DNA of 64,000 nt, taken from positions 930,001 to 994,000 of the forward strand of contig NW_020194557.1 of NCBI RefSeq assembly GCF_002865645.1. The letters run 5' to 3'. This stretch comes from Hyaloscypha bicolor E (Eukaryota > Ascomycota > Leotiomycetes > Helotiales > Hyaloscyphaceae). Positions within the stretch are counted from its first letter, which is position 1, and every line of letters begins with the position of its first letter. The notes under the pieces are model-generated. The model did not search any database. It was not told the origin of the DNA and worked only from the letters and a program-made list of their open reading frames with translations. The position numbers and the translations under genes are program-made. This document shows positions 35,108 through 46,768 of this stretch, one piece after another.

Positions 35108-36005
35108 GACTTCTATCTGTCTGATGGCTTGCTTATTGATTTTCAGCATGTGCATTGGAGTTAGCAAGCGCTTTTGGAAGCATTGAAGCTTGCGATTGGT
35201 TTACATTCTTTTCTGGTGAGAGTTCGGGTAGTGTTAAGCATAGTAGTTGGACTTCGTCTATTTTTACATTAGGCCAGTTGATTATTCACAGTATGTGATT
35301 TACTAGCGGCACTTGCGTTCTTCTTGCTCGGGTTAAAGGCAGTTCGTGCGGCCCTAAACCCCTAGAGTGCCGTCGAGGCTGAACATCTGATCGATGTTGA
35401 AACTCCCTTGTGGTTCTTGTACAATTAATTAATCTAATTATTGGTTATCTCTGCCTGCATAGCTTAAAATGAAAAGCCAGTTCCAATTTGAAGCCAATTC
35501 TAACCAGTTAAGAAACGATGGATCCTTGGGCCTGACTTTTCGCTCCTCATTTCGACGATTTCTTTTTTGGATTTCCCATCTTTCTAAGTTTTATCTATTA
35601 TCGAATTTATCTGACGCTTAATTGGTTCTTATATTTACGGCTTTCGTGTCTCAGCTTGGCTTCTATACTTCTGTAGCCTTTTTAGGACATCTTTCCTCTC
35701 GCTTAACGTTTGCCGAGGTGTTTACTTCGAGTTAAGCGAGCCGATAGGGGGGGATTATTTCTATTCGGGCGAGCCAAAAACTACTTGAAGGAAGTCGCGC
35801 AGAGTTTAAGGATAACCTTGGAGCTAGATTTGGACGACCTTTAAAAATCATGTTCATTATAGGTTCGGATAGACTAAACCTTCTTTAGCGCGCCCGCTCT
35901 TTCCTATTTTGGTCTGGACTGACAACAATTCTCTGAAATCCTACTTTATATTTCGCTGACCTGATATCTCACAGATTTGCAGACTCCGAGTCCACCTTAC
36001 TTATT
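35108..36005. other. Intergenic, one inverted repeat
   Basis: No gene is seen. CTCGCTTAAC at about 35698 and GTTAAGCGAG at about 35732 form a 10-base stem with a loop of about 25 bases. Its function is unknown. The sequence just before 36006 is the promoter and leader of the phosphoesterase gene. Confidence 0.4.
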
Positions 36006-37094
36006 ATGTCTGAAGTCAAGAAACCTCCCCGCTTACAACGCCAAGGTCTCCTCTTCTCCTCACGAAAGCGAAAGCGCTCTCCTTCACCAGCAAATGAACC
36101 CACCATACCTCACAACCCCCAGTCTCCAGAAAAGAAAACAATTAAAACAAGTATCCTCATTCTCTCTGACACCCACGGCCACTCTGCCCTCCCGTCCCAA
36201 TTACCAGAAAACTTACACCTTGACGCCGTCATCCACTGCGGTGATCTATCACAATGCGGAGAGATAGAAGACTACAAACGAACCTTGGACTTGCTGAAAG
36301 CAATACCTGCATCTATCAAGCTTGTGATTCCGGGGAATCATGATCTGTCTCTTGATCCCGCTTTCCCGACTCACTCCTCTCCCACCTTCACCACGACCGA
36401 GAGGGAAGATTTGTATGCCCAAGCCCTCGAACTCTGGACCAGCCCCTCAGTAAGGGAAGCAGGAATTATCCTCCTTGATCCGGGATTTCAGACCTTCACC
36501 CTCTCAAATGGCGCTAACCTCCGCATCTACACAACGCCCTACACGCCCTGCCCACCCACCGTCTCCACTTCAGAATGCGCATTCGGCCATCCCTCCTCTC
36601 ACGACATCTATAACCCACCTGGAAGCGGGATCTGGTACAGTACTCCATCTGGAACTCCACAAACGCTAATTCTAGATGACAAGAGAGGAAGAGTTGATGT
36701 CCTAATTAGTCATGGACCGCCGAGATATAGGTTGGATAGGACGGAAGAGGGGGAGAATGTTGGGTGTAAAAATATTTGGAGGGCGGTTAGGAGGTGTAGA
36801 CCGAGAGTGCATGCTTTTGGACATGTGCATGCCGGGAATGGGGTTGACAGGGTAAGGTGGAAAGAGGAGGGGGAGGAGTGTTTACCAAGGGATGATGATA
36901 TTGATGATGGGATTGAGGAGGTGAAGAAGGTTGATGGAAGAATTGCGGAGGGAGGGGTGAGGCTCGTTGAGGCGAAAGGGATTAGGAAAGGGAAAGAGAC
37001 TCTGTTTGTTAATGCTGCACTTATGGGGGATGAGGTGTTGGAGAGGACGCCTTGGGTGGTGGAGATAGAATTAGAGAGGGCAAAGGTAAAATGA
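36006..37094 (+). CDS. Calcineurin-like (metallo)phosphoesterase
   Basis: This single exon encodes 362 residues. The metal-binding motifs of the family are all present and in order: DTHG (about residue 55), GDLS (about 78), GNHD (about 110), SHGPP (about 238) and FGHVHAG (about 271). These ligate the dinuclear metal centre used to hydrolyse phosphoesters. The first 45 residues are a basic, Ser/Pro-rich extension (SSRKRKRSPSP), possibly a nuclear localisation signal. No signal peptide is seen. The family is common in fungi, with undefined substrates. The coding sequence shows no lesion. Confidence 0.9.
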   Translation: MSEVKKPPRLQRQGLLFSSRKRKRSPSPANEPTIPHNPQSPEKKTIKTSILILSDTHGHSALPSQLPENLHLDAVIHCGDLSQCGEIEDYKRTLDLLKAIPASIKLVIPGNHDLSLDPAFPTHSSPTFTTTEREDLYAQALELWTSPSVREAGIILLDPGFQTFTLSNGANLRIYTTPYTPCPPTVSTSECAFGHPSSHDIYNPPGSGIWYSTPSGTPQTLILDDKRGRVDVLISHGPPRYRLDRTEEGENVGCKNIWRAVRRCRPRVHAFGHVHAGNGVDRVRWKEEGEECLPRDDDIDDGIEEVKKVDGRIAEGGVRLVEAKGIRKGKETLFVNAALMGDEVLERTPWVVEIELERAKVK

Positions 37095-37744
37095 GATGGA
37101 AGCGATGATGGGAGGACTGCTCCGCGGTGGCACAGTGTAAGTGAAGATTGTGGGATGTCGGCCTCGTATAAAATAGAAGATTGTACCATTCTGAGCTGGA
37201 ACCATGCGGAAGTCTAACTGACCTTCCCCTTAACTAGCCGTGAACAATTCTGAAGCCCTAACAAGACTAAGTTGCCAAGCGCGTACAAGCATGGCATGGA
37301 CATGGCTGAGAAACATAAGCTTTCGGAATAACGTTGGCTTGTGGTTTGGTATGTAATCTTGCAGATTGACACTTGGGAGGCTGTGTCAATTCGGGAGGTT
37401 GCTGTATTGAGTGTTAATACATGAAGTTATGGACCTGATAGACTAGGGATACTTACAAAAGGCTCGCCATAGTCACGTCTCCAGTCGTCTCAAGGAATGT
37501 GAGGGAGGCTGGATGCAGGCGACAACCTGTATGTCAAGAACCTAGATGAGGGAAGGATATTACCAACGTTTCGTCTCACCATATCTCGAGAGCAACTCAA
37601 ATAACAGAATGTCATGGATGCAGTTGGAACATTGGAAAATTTCATTTCAGGGTGTCCTCGCAGCGTGCTGTGCAACAAAACCTGGGAATGCGAGTGCGCT
37701 ACCCAATTCATTTTTCTTTCGTCATTCAAAGCCAACCTAAGGAA
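37095..37744. other. Convergent intergenic spacer
   Basis: It lies between the plus-strand phosphoesterase and the minus-strand 2EXR gene. No gene, repeat or RNA is seen. Confidence 0.35.
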
Positions 37745-38449
37745 TTACTGTTGGAATTCATTCCCCCAACTCTGAGTCATGTCATTCATAAATTCAACAG
37801 AGCCGGGAGCGCCATAAGAATCATGTTCTTGTCCAGTAACAAGTGAAAGCTGCGTCAGCTTTTGAAACACGGCTTTTGCGTCGGCTCGTAGGGCTGCACC
37901 AGAGCGGTGGAGAATGCCAAAGCGAGACCAGTAGTTGGGAATGAACGCAAGATGCGTAGTTTGTTGTAAATTCGCCTTCACATTATCTTTGAATTCCTGG
38001 TTGAGGAGTCTGTTTTGAGGACCGCTCCATACACGCCACTTCAACAAATTTCCGTCACCAGATGTGCCGGAGCCGGAAATCTGGACCCACCAGTCCTCAC
38101 CAAAGTAAAAGGCATCGAGAGAAAGATCGGCATATATGTTAGTTGTACCAAAGCACAGGCGATAATGCTTGAGTACGACCTCTCGAGATTCTCGACAGAT
38201 GGAAAGGGCGGCAGGGTTGTATGGATTGTCGTTTTCACAAAAAAAGAGACCCGAAGGCTTGCGACGACCGGCAACGCTGAGAGTATGGGAACCGGGCAGA
38301 GAGAACTCCGAAATCACGAGACGTATCTCCGGAGGTGCTTTTGGAAAGCGGTGGAATGGGACAACATCTGTAACGGCTTGCTTTTGGCGGAGGTCCAGCT
38401 TTTCCCGCGGGACTGACGATCCATTTGTTCTGCCCAGAGAATTAGCACT
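37745..38449 (-). CDS. 2EXR-domain protein, 5' end unresolved
   Basis: The reverse-strand frame is open from just below a TGA at 38450-38452 down to the stop at 37745-37747. It reads VTDVVPFHRFPKAPPEIRLV then ISEFSLPGSHTL, the fungal 2EXR signature (F..FP.LP.EIRL.I). Later come ALSICRESREVVLKHYRLCF, where the family has N.ESR..ALK.Y, and a C-terminal part ending SWGNEFQQ. The second residue of the LP.E motif is changed (KAPPE), and no ATG lies between the TGA and the domain. The true start is therefore in an upstream exon not placed here, or the gene has lost it. The molecular role of 2EXR proteins is unknown. Confidence 0.65.
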   Translation of the reverse strand, partial: SANSLGRTNGSSVPREKLDLRQKQAVTDVVPFHRFPKAPPEIRLVISEFSLPGSHTLSVAGRRKPSGLFFCENDNPYNPAALSICRESREVVLKHYRLCFGTTNIYADLSLDAFYFGEDWWVQISGSGTSGDGNLLKWRVWSGPQNRLLNQEFKDNVKANLQQTTHLAFIPNYWSRFGILHRSGAALRADAKAVFQKLTQLSLVTGQEHDSYGAPGSVEFMNDMTQSWGNEFQQ

Positions 38450-38452
38450 TCA

Positions 38453-39807
38453 AAATCCAAGACACATCAAGGGAGCTAAGAGCGTCGAAGTTGTCTTGCT
38501 TCACAGATACAAGGCTAAATATTTTTTGTTTGCTCCCGGAACAGCTCCATCGCTCCCGTCTATCGTGGAATGAAATTGTAACTTAGAAGGAGAGGAAACC
38601 TTACATACTTCTTGATGCATTTGACCGACTCAGCCTTTACGCCGCTGTGTGCAAGCCCTCAACGCTTTGGTTCTGATCGAAGTTCTGCAGTCAATCAGGA
38701 TGTCCACGGTGGGTCGAGTTCATTGTCGACCCCGTAGACTCTATGAGCAGCATTAGAAGCGTTCTCAGAAACTTTCTTTCGAGCGGCGATAGCCTCAGAG
38801 TTCTGTTGATTCATCGTGACAAGAAGCTGGAATCTTCCCTGTAAGGCTAATACCTAGTCGTAGGGTTTGAAGGCAATCGCGTGCGTCCAAGATAGACTTT
38901 TGAAGAAGGGCTGATGCAACACTGCAAGGTTTTCGGTCGACTGCGGTACAACTCAACGGATGGTTAGCTCTAAAACCGGAATTCACGTGGATGACGTGGA
39001 TGGTGTGGACGAGGGAAGAAGTAGTAGGGAACCTTAAGCGCAAGGTAGGGAAATGAACATTGCGTCAAAGAAGGAAGGGATATAGGAAGGACGAAGCGAG
39101 CAGCTGACCACGTGAATAATTGTCGTCACATTTGAAGCAAGTTCTACAATTTCCGATCCTTTCCTTCGATACCTACAATCCACAAAAGTAAGACGCAAGG
39201 CTACTTTCTTTCGAGACGAGGCCAGAAATCCTGATAGGAGAAACTCATGGTCGCCCTAGTGGAGATGATATTTGCGTCAAAGACCAACTCCGAACTCCAA
39301 CGGAGTATTGAGACTACAATGTGGGTGATAGGAAGACAACAGGAGCTCTTGGATAGCACTTGCAGATGAGGAAGAAACCACGACAATGCGATGCTGCCCT
39401 GGATGGGAGCACGAGAGCAATCACGTGAGAACGAGGGAGGCTAGGGCCGCAAAAGGAAGTCTATGATTAATTTCTTGCTACTCAATCGCACTAATCCAAA
39501 TCATACAACGACAAAGCCTTCTGCTTTCAAAATCGCAATGCAATGCAATGCAGAGAAGGACAGTGTCGAAGCTGCAAAATGAAGGAAATCGCTCAAATCA
39601 AAAAGGAGTCTTTGTCCAAAGAAAGGACCACGAAAAGCCTTTTCACCCCCGAGTACCTGGCCGTGTGATATCGTACCCATCAATTGTATGACGTCGCTGA
39701 TCCATCCATCGAAAGTATCTTGAGAAAAGGAGGGGGGTATCTTGTCGTCCAACCGTCGTCCACCGCAGAATATTTCCCATCAACCCAGATTCTGGTAACA
39801 GGCCACC
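38453..39807. other. Intergenic, no gene supported
   Basis: Short open frames on both strands (for example reverse 38795-39043 and 39501-39752) show no known motif. The end nearest 39807 is the 3' flank of CAP20. Confidence 0.35.
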
Positions 39808-40436
39808 TTAGCTACCCATCTTCTCATTCGCAACCTCCTTCGCGTGCTCCTTCTTCTTGCTAAGGAACGCGCCCAACCAACTCAACGCATCACTGCTAAC
39901 CACAAGACCTGTCGCGACCGTTGCCTTCGCAACAGTAACCAGACCCTCTCCACCAACCTTCTTCTTCTCACTGCCAAAGATACCAAATACATATTCCTTC
40001 CCCTCATTCCCCTTCTTCAGCGGGAAGAACACAATTGCTTTGCCCTCATCGTATAACTCTCCCGTGGGTTTCTTGACAACAGGGAACTTGGTGTCGATGG
40101 TAGAGAGGGTAGAGTCGCCGATTGAGTCGGCTTTCTTGACGTAGGGAGAGACGTATTGGTATGGTTTTGTGAAGAACGGGTGCAGGGGCTTGCTGAGCTC
40201 GGTCACTTTGTTGTATGAGGCGGTTGTGAAGTCGAGGGATTTGGCGCCGATGGGGTTGGATTTGAAGGTGCTGAAGCTATCAGAGATTACGGGATAGGAG
40301 AAGAGGTGCTGTTGTTGTCTGTGTTAGTGGGTGGTCTGATGTGTTTTGATAGGGGTTGATGGAGGGGTAGTGGGAGGGAAGGACGTACGCTGAGGAATGC
40401 AGAGGATGGCGTTTCGCCGTTTACTTGGGGTGCCAT
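39808..40436 (-). CDS. cap20: CAP20 / perilipin-family lipid-droplet protein
   Basis: Two reverse-strand exons, 40389-40436 and 39808-40308, give 182 residues, close to the family length. The 80-base intron 40309-40388 has a GTACGT donor and an ACAACAG acceptor. Exon 1 reads MAPQVNGETPSSAFLS and exon 2 continues HLFSYPVISDSFSTFKSNPI. The middle FFTKPYQYVSPYVKKADSIG and KFPVVKKPT, and the C-terminal VSSDALSWLGAFLSKKK, are typical of CAP20 of Colletotrichum and related perilipin-like proteins. These coat lipid droplets and are needed for appressorium function in plant pathogens (family knowledge). An in-frame ATG 11 codons upstream (40469) is less likely the start, because homologues begin MAPQVNG. 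Confidence 0.92.
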
Positions 40437-43400
40437 CTTTGTCGGAGTTGATTCTTCGGAGTGTGGCATAGAGAGCTTCTGCGGAGGTCTTGGTTAGCTG
40501 TGTTCATGCTCTTTGGTATCGCGCGACGCTGCCGGAGGGATCCGGATATGCCGTGCCTTGCATAAAAGCAAGCTAGATAGGATGCTGGATGTGCTTACTA
40601 GTTGGAATAGTTGGAAGGGGATCTTTTGTGCGTGGTACAAGGAAGTTGGGATTGTGTATGAGGGTGGTCAGAAGGACAGTCGACGGAGGTGGAGGTCAGT
40701 CAGTTTATTAACCTTTCGTGGGAGCTCTGCCACATTAGGTTGCGCCACAGCTGCGCTTTCCCACGCGATCGATTTGCATGTGCTCGCTTCCCTGTTTTAA
40801 ACGGTGAAATTGGAGCATGACGAGAGGCCGGCAACAGCCACATGCCTGTGGTAAATGGCGCGGACGGCCTCAGCTGCCAATCAGAGGCAGAAGGTAGGAA
40901 TGCATGCAGGGGGAAAGGTGGGCTTGAGCTGCGAAAGAAGAGCAAAGAACGTGCGTGGTGCTTGGAAGGCTGCTTTGATTCGAAGATGGATGGCATTCCG
41001 CCTGATATTCTGATACGTGGTGGTGAGGCGCCACAGTGGGCAGGGTGAAGCGTGCATTTGCATGTGAAAGTACCTTTCGTCATCAGCTTCAATTTTATTT
41101 TTGCAGCACAACAGCGTGGGCTACACACGATCAATGCCATCATTGCACTTGCTTTCGTTCCTCCCACACAGACTCAATTAAAGACTCATACATCCTCTCC
41201 GCATTCAGCTTCGTGGAAGCGTTGTCCAGGCTCAATGGTCGTGGTCATAAGCACGGGCAGCTCTTATCAGTAAGGTTACTCTTATCGGAGCTTTCCTCCC
41301 CTCTCCCCCGCTGAGGTTTCATCTGAACCGAGCATCATCTCAGGAGCACATCAGAATATCCTCATCCGGATGCCCGTAACTTCTTCAAGAAGAGAACAAG
41401 CTTTTTAGAAACAGGTGTTAATGTATTCTATCTAACACTATTACTCTCCACGAACTGTTGTTCTTTGCTACCAGTAGCAATGTTTTTTTATTACTTTGAA
41501 GCGGCGGAGCTATTTGTAGATCGCGCGGCTTCAAGGGGTCAATTCCCCGACTTACTAATGCCAATTAGGATTATTGGAATGCTGAGGTTATCTCCCTCTC
41601 TTCACTCTCACGATGCACAGTACACCCCAAGCTTAAACCCCTTCGTTACCTCCTCCCTGGATATATTTTCCCCCTCTCCACATACCCCTCACCGAATTCT
41701 GCCTCTTGCTCCTTCGTTACACAGCATCTTCCCTCCATTCAAAAAAAAAAAAAAAACAATGATTCAAAGCCAAGCGAGACAACCACGCGGATCACCCCTG
41801 TCCGCCCACCCAGCTCCAGGGTTCACTGTCACTAAAAGCCCCACTACTGCGGCCTGAGCTCACCAGCCACACCTCCCCTTCGCTCTGGCATGTGGAAATG
41901 TCTCAACGCTGCCTTCTGTCCTCGCTATCCTTCAACGATACGACGTTAGATCGCTCAATACATTCCATTGTGTAAGAAGCGACCCAACAGTTACGAATAC
42001 TATTCGATTGATGCGGTGGCAACTCGGAGCTGCGGGCCGATGCGGAGGGGAGGAGGGACGGACATGTGGTGAGATCTCAATCTCTCAGATAGGGACCGAG
42101 GGGAGGCGAGATCTGAGTTTTCTCCTGCGAACGAGCGATCCGAGGTTAACAACTCTTCATTCTTCATGAGATTTCTGTTCAAAGAGCTACAATACATGCC
42201 TCGGGCACGCGATTCATTTGACGGTCGAGTGGCGGCGGCACAGTCCTGGTAGAGTCTATGCTCTGCTTGAGCTTGAGGTATTTTGAGCTGTAAGCGAGAT
42301 CCTTTTCCTTCTCTTACGAAATGATGTTAAAGTCCTTCCCGTTAGTTACACCTCCCGTAACTCCCGTTCCTCTACAGCTTGCATGAGAAAAATGGAGCAG
42401 GAATGCAAGTGCTTTGATGGGGAAACTGCGGAGTGCTTCTGTGCTCCACTCTCGCGTTGCGGACTTGAGTCTTTCATGTGATATTTCCCTGGAAAAATGC
42501 CAAGCAGGGCTGACTGGATCTTCCCTTTCATTACCTTCGGCTTGGTTCAGCTTCTTTATCTAGATAAGATGCGGAGAAGATGGGCTTCTTATAGTTGTCA
42601 GGTATTTGTTGTGTTGGATTCACAGTTGAATTTCCAGATGAACATTTTGTGCGTGATATTTCAACCTGTGTTATAGTTTGGTGAACATCCAAACCTCGTT
42701 TTCATTGAACTTCTACTAGGAAATAGTAGAGTGCGCTAAGAGAGGTCCCTAACTTATGTAGCAGAGGTAGTTTGCCTTCAGCACGTGATCCTCAATATGA
42801 GGAATTCGCACGTGATGTGAAATGACACTTTTCACACATTCATGTTACGTTGCATATCGACGGCTGAGAAGGCTATTGCATTTGCGTTTCGTTTCTACCT
42901 CTTCCTGATTTTGTGCTTGGGCGGTGGCAAAGGCAAGTATGCTTGCCGTCAAAGGTCTCCCTGTCCTAACTAGAGCTCTGCGTAATTCGATAATCTTTCG
43001 AGAGATGAGATTTCCTTTCTGGGGAGATCTTTACCTGCAAGGCTCATCACCACTAGGTGGCCATTACATTACCTCTCTTTCTGCCCGCAATTTCTCGATT
43101 ATGCGCGATACAAAGCTTCGCGTTCCCGTGGAACTACTTTTGGAAGGAGGCGGGTTGTATTTGAGGGTAGCACGTGATCTCATTCTCATCTCTTCGCACT
43201 TTTCAATCTCAATGCCCCATTTCGCTTGTATAGCACCAACCCAGTACGATAGGATCATACCCAGTTTAGAAATAAATTCGGATCCCGATCTCAAATCTCC
43301 AAACGAGCTGCTTTGTCTTAAGCACGAGTACTAAGTGTCTTGCCATCCTTTTAGTAATTCGACATATTCTCCTCTCTACTTTTTAGCTCCAGGCTCTCGC

Positions 43401-43682
43401 GTCTTGGCCTAACCCTCTACTATATGTAGTTACTCAGCTAGAAACAAGACATATTATAAGCAGAGAGATCGAGACGGGCGTTAGGTACAATAGAAGATGT
43501 GCAAAGAAAGCAAAAAGAAATATAGGACTTGAGAATTAAAGTTTTGCCGTTTAGACTTACAGCTACCTCCTCTGCACATTCTATTCTAGCTATAATAGGC
43601 TAGTGCTGTAGTAATTCGGCACTAAGGGGCTAAAATCCTGAGAGTTGATCATTATTTCCAAATTCAATATCTAATCTATTAT
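40437..43682. other. Long intergenic region between CAP20 and the HET gene
   Basis: Over 3 kb hold no convincing gene. A frame at 41465-41857 contains a pyrimidine-rich tract and a 16-base A run at about 41742. The 32-codon frame after it (ATG at 41759) could be a short peptide or 5' leader, but nothing supports it. CACGTGAT words occur near 42784, 42810 and 43171. Reverse-strand frames at 40700-41167 and 42000-42197 are not recognised. Confidence 0.35.
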
Positions 43683-45434
43683 CTATACGATAGTAAAAAC
43701 TTCGTCCGGCCCCCTTGCACTTTTCAGGGTCTCACTCAACTCCATCAAACCGAGTACGAATGCATCTCCGATCAATAACCATTCCCCCGTTTTCTCCTCA
43801 ACTTGACGCAGAATAAACAGCGGTCTCGTACCGTAGAGTACGCATACCGTGTCACCTTTCTTTAGCTCAAGAGGGCCGACCCCGAGGTATCCCTTTTCAG
43901 TGCTGAAATAACGACGGCCTCCACAAATTCGACCGATTTCGTACCCCATATGATGGAAGAGTTCTAGTCGTTCTTTTGGAGGATAAGTGGCCCCTCGACC
44001 TTGGGCAGTGCTTTTCATATTTGCCAAAAGATCGACGTAAGCCTGGTGGAAGTCCTCATCTTTCGTGTGTGGCAGTTTCCGGCGAGTATGGCCGACTAAT
44101 GTGAAGATGTGCCCCATGGGAACGGTCTCCGGTATGATCTTCTGAGCCAGCGCCAGACATTGTGCTTCCCATGTGAGAAAGTCCCCAGCCAAAATCGAAA
44201 ACTCTGTTCTTAGAAGAGGGTACTCCGCAGTCACGATTTCAGCAACAGTGTCTGCTTGGAATCCACTGATGACTAAGTGGTTGTTCGCTGCTGTCGCCTT
44301 CGTGCGGAATAATTCAGCATTCATTTCCTCATCTAGAAGTCCTGCTCGATACCAGTTGGTCGATATTTGATTGGTCCGTGGGTATGAATTCAGATTGGGA
44401 CACCAAGAGGGGAGACCGGGAACTCGTTGTCGGCCAGCTACCAGGTCGAGGATAGTTGGGAAGCCCTCTTCAATACATGCCTTTGCACAATCGATGGAGG
44501 TTTGGATAGAGTCTTGGCTGGGGTCGTTCGAGTAAGAGACTTGAATCCGGTCCCGGAACCCTTTCCCAGTCATGCCGAGCATGGCGTAGGCTCTATCTCG
44601 CGGATCAAGGCAAAGTTTTGAGCTTGCAATAACCAAAAGACATGGAAACGAGAGCTGTCTATTAGTCTTTAGGTATCTTTTGGCACTATCCACAATTTCC
44701 ATCGCGCGTAATCCGTGTTCATGAACCTCCAAAGTCTGGTATTTAGAACACCGGTGTTCCATGTCAAGTCGCCTCAGTTCTTTCGCCACTACAATGAAGA
44801 TCTCGCTGCTGATTGTTTTGCGACCGCAGATCATTAGAAGATCCGATGCCAGCACGGCCTCCTGAAAGGTCCAGAGACGCCCAAACCATGGCCGGCGAAA
44901 GAGGTAGCCAATGGCTGGCCATACTGTACCGTCTGCTTCAGGAAGCCCATATTTTCCAAACTCGGGAGGCCAAGGTGGAAATTGGATTCGTGGCAAAGCT
45001 ACGCTCAGCCGTTCAAACCAATCCATAGCGAGATCACTATCCTGTCCCGATGGACCAAGCCAAGCCACAACCTGGTATGCTTTCCGATAGATATCCCCCA
45101 TCCGGCTCACTTGGACGGCTTTCTCCTCGTCATCGTGTTGGTTGATACAGACCGCATCGATCCAAATAGGGAGGTCGAGACTCATAGGTGGATTGAATAG
45201 TGTGCGAATAGCATCGTGCAGATTAGCTTTGATCTGCATAGCGAGTCCGTTGCATAATATGGATTCGGTGGCCTCATCAGTGCCCCAGGTATACGATAGG
45301 GCATAGAAACGCGGGGCTTGTGCGAAAATAACATTGCTCACTTCGCAGAATATATCACCAGCAGCATTTGATGAAATTTTGAGAAGTCGGACGGAGTCGT
45401 CAGGCAAGGCTGAGTAGTTGAAGGTGTTTGTCAT
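43683..45434 (-). CDS. HET-domain (heterokaryon incompatibility) protein
   Basis: This is an intact single-exon reverse-strand gene of 583 residues. The three HET blocks are clear: FYALSYTWGTDEATE (about residue 43), LPIWIDAVCINQHDDEEKAV (about 88-107) with YRKAYQVVAWLGPSG, and RRPWFGRLWTFQEAVLAS (about 187). The domain triggers cell death when different individuals fuse, in known cases through activation by partner proteins. The C-terminal half ends with the common RRYFSTEKGYLGVGPLELKKGDTVCVLYG and FILR pattern of this subfamily. No WD40 or NACHT part is present. Its codon pattern is clean and no RIP-type stop is seen, unlike the HNWD relic. Confidence 0.93.
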   Translation of the reverse strand: MTNTFNYSALPDDSVRLLKISSNAAGDIFCEVSNVIFAQAPRFYALSYTWGTDEATESILCNGLAMQIKANLHDAIRTLFNPPMSLDLPIWIDAVCINQHDDEEKAVQVSRMGDIYRKAYQVVAWLGPSGQDSDLAMDWFERLSVALPRIQFPPWPPEFGKYGLPEADGTVWPAIGYLFRRPWFGRLWTFQEAVLASDLLMICGRKTISSEIFIVVAKELRRLDMEHRCSKYQTLEVHEHGLRAMEIVDSAKRYLKTNRQLSFPCLLVIASSKLCLDPRDRAYAMLGMTGKGFRDRIQVSYSNDPSQDSIQTSIDCAKACIEEGFPTILDLVAGRQRVPGLPSWCPNLNSYPRTNQISTNWYRAGLLDEEMNAELFRTKATAANNHLVISGFQADTVAEIVTAEYPLLRTEFSILAGDFLTWEAQCLALAQKIIPETVPMGHIFTLVGHTRRKLPHTKDEDFHQAYVDLLANMKSTAQGRGATYPPKERLELFHHMGYEIGRICGGRRYFSTEKGYLGVGPLELKKGDTVCVLYGTRPLFILRQVEEKTGEWLLIGDAFVLGLMELSETLKSARGPDEVFTIV

Positions 45435-46258
45435 GGTAGGTTGAGACCGAATAGGATGCGCTTTGAGAGAGACGGCAAAAAGCGTATGTTAGACGGAGCT
45501 GACTACAGGTGTTTGAGGTACTTGGTGGCTGAGAGGGATGTGGTGTTGAACTTGAACAGATGTGGAATAGATGAATGCTTCCAGATTGCGTCGTGTTAGC
45601 TGCACGTGGTCAAACGAGGCTGCGGCTTTTACTGGAATTTGAGAGCGGCTGCGGCCACATACTGATTAGGAATGCCTAAGGTCTCAGTTCTCAAATTTCC
45701 TGCTTCGTATTTCCAGATCGATGTTGATACCAGCCTAAGTAAAGAGAAGCTACACAGTAGCTTGGGAAATTAAGCGAGTGCGAAAGGGGAGAGCGGGGCA
45801 GCCAGGAAAGTTGGGGAGAGATTATAAGGAGTGAGTATCCTTTTAGAAAGACCTAATAAAAGCCATTTCCCATTCGAGATTCAATAACAACTGATTTTCG
45901 ATGAAATTATATAACAAAATGACTTCCGACTAGTTTGGCGAAGTTGCAATTTTGGAGCCGGCGGAACACTTCAAGAGATCAATACAAAACGGTCCATCTG
46001 ATTTGAAAATGATTTGAATGGATTGAATCAAAGTAAATTAAAAGATTAATTTAGTTTAAGTCTAAGATTTAAGACAGTCGTGAAAGTCGATTGTTTGAAG
46101 TGTTCTGATCGAAAAAGAAGAAAGTGCTCGTTGACAGACGTTGCTTGCTTTTTTACATGTCACCCATAACGATAGACTCCCATCAACGATTTTCGAAGAT
46201 TGTCTAATTGCCTCTGCCTACCCAATATCTTCGATCAATGAAGGGGCCGGGGCGGCGA
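45435..46258. other. Upstream region of the HET gene
   Basis: No gene is seen. The sequence from 45434 up to the MITE at 46267 is the likely promoter and leader of the reverse-strand HET gene. Confidence 0.35.
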
Positions 46259-46401
46259 ATCTACCACAGTGTGAGAAATGAGTAGAGTAGAGTAGAGTAG
46301 TGGGTGCTACTCATATTCTACTCAAATGAATTTCTCACTACTCATACTCTACTCAATACTCTACTCAACTACTCTAGAATATTCTAGAGTAGTTGGGTAG
46401 T

Positions 46402-46440
46402 ATGCACGTGATACCACACGTGATGTTACACGTGATGCAC
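46402..46440. repeat. Three CACGTGAT words within the MITE
   Basis: CACGTGAT occurs three times at roughly 13-base spacing just inside the left TACTC zone. These could be part of the subterminal transposase-binding region of the element, or could act as E-box-like sites for the neighbouring HET promoter. Nothing decides between these. Confidence 0.45.
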
Positions 46441-46487
46441 TAGCTTAATTGGGTAAGGCTCCGGGGTGGCCCGAGTCTAGCGCCACT

Positions 46488-46768
46488 GTACGAAGGCGGG
46501 GGCGTTGAAAATGGTCCATCTCGCTAAGCGAGGATTTGGGACACCCTAGGGGCTGCACAGTTGTAAATGTCTCGTAATGTCTCCCCAAATTTAATTATTA
46601 TGGAAATCTCGGAAGAGATTGACATACTATTTTCCTATTATATAAGACTCTAATCAAAAGATTCAAGCGTTGCCGTGGGGATTGGTGTGACTTTCCGTAC
46701 AGGGCGATTTTGGTGTTCCAGGGCGCACTGGGCAGATGGACCATTTTCAACGCCCGTCGCCTTCGTAC
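46488..46768. repeat. Inner inverted repeat pair in the MITE
   Basis: Left arm 46488-46521 begins GTACGAAGGCG and ends TGGTCCATCT. Right arm 46734-46768 is its reverse complement apart from a change and one extra base in the G run. The arms enclose about 210 bases. This could be a second, nested element or a large hairpin. No clear target duplication was found at its outer edges. Confidence 0.7.

Noticed and set aside
40700..41167. 155-codon reverse-strand frame
   Set aside because: No motif or conserved block can be seen. The region reads equally well in other frames.
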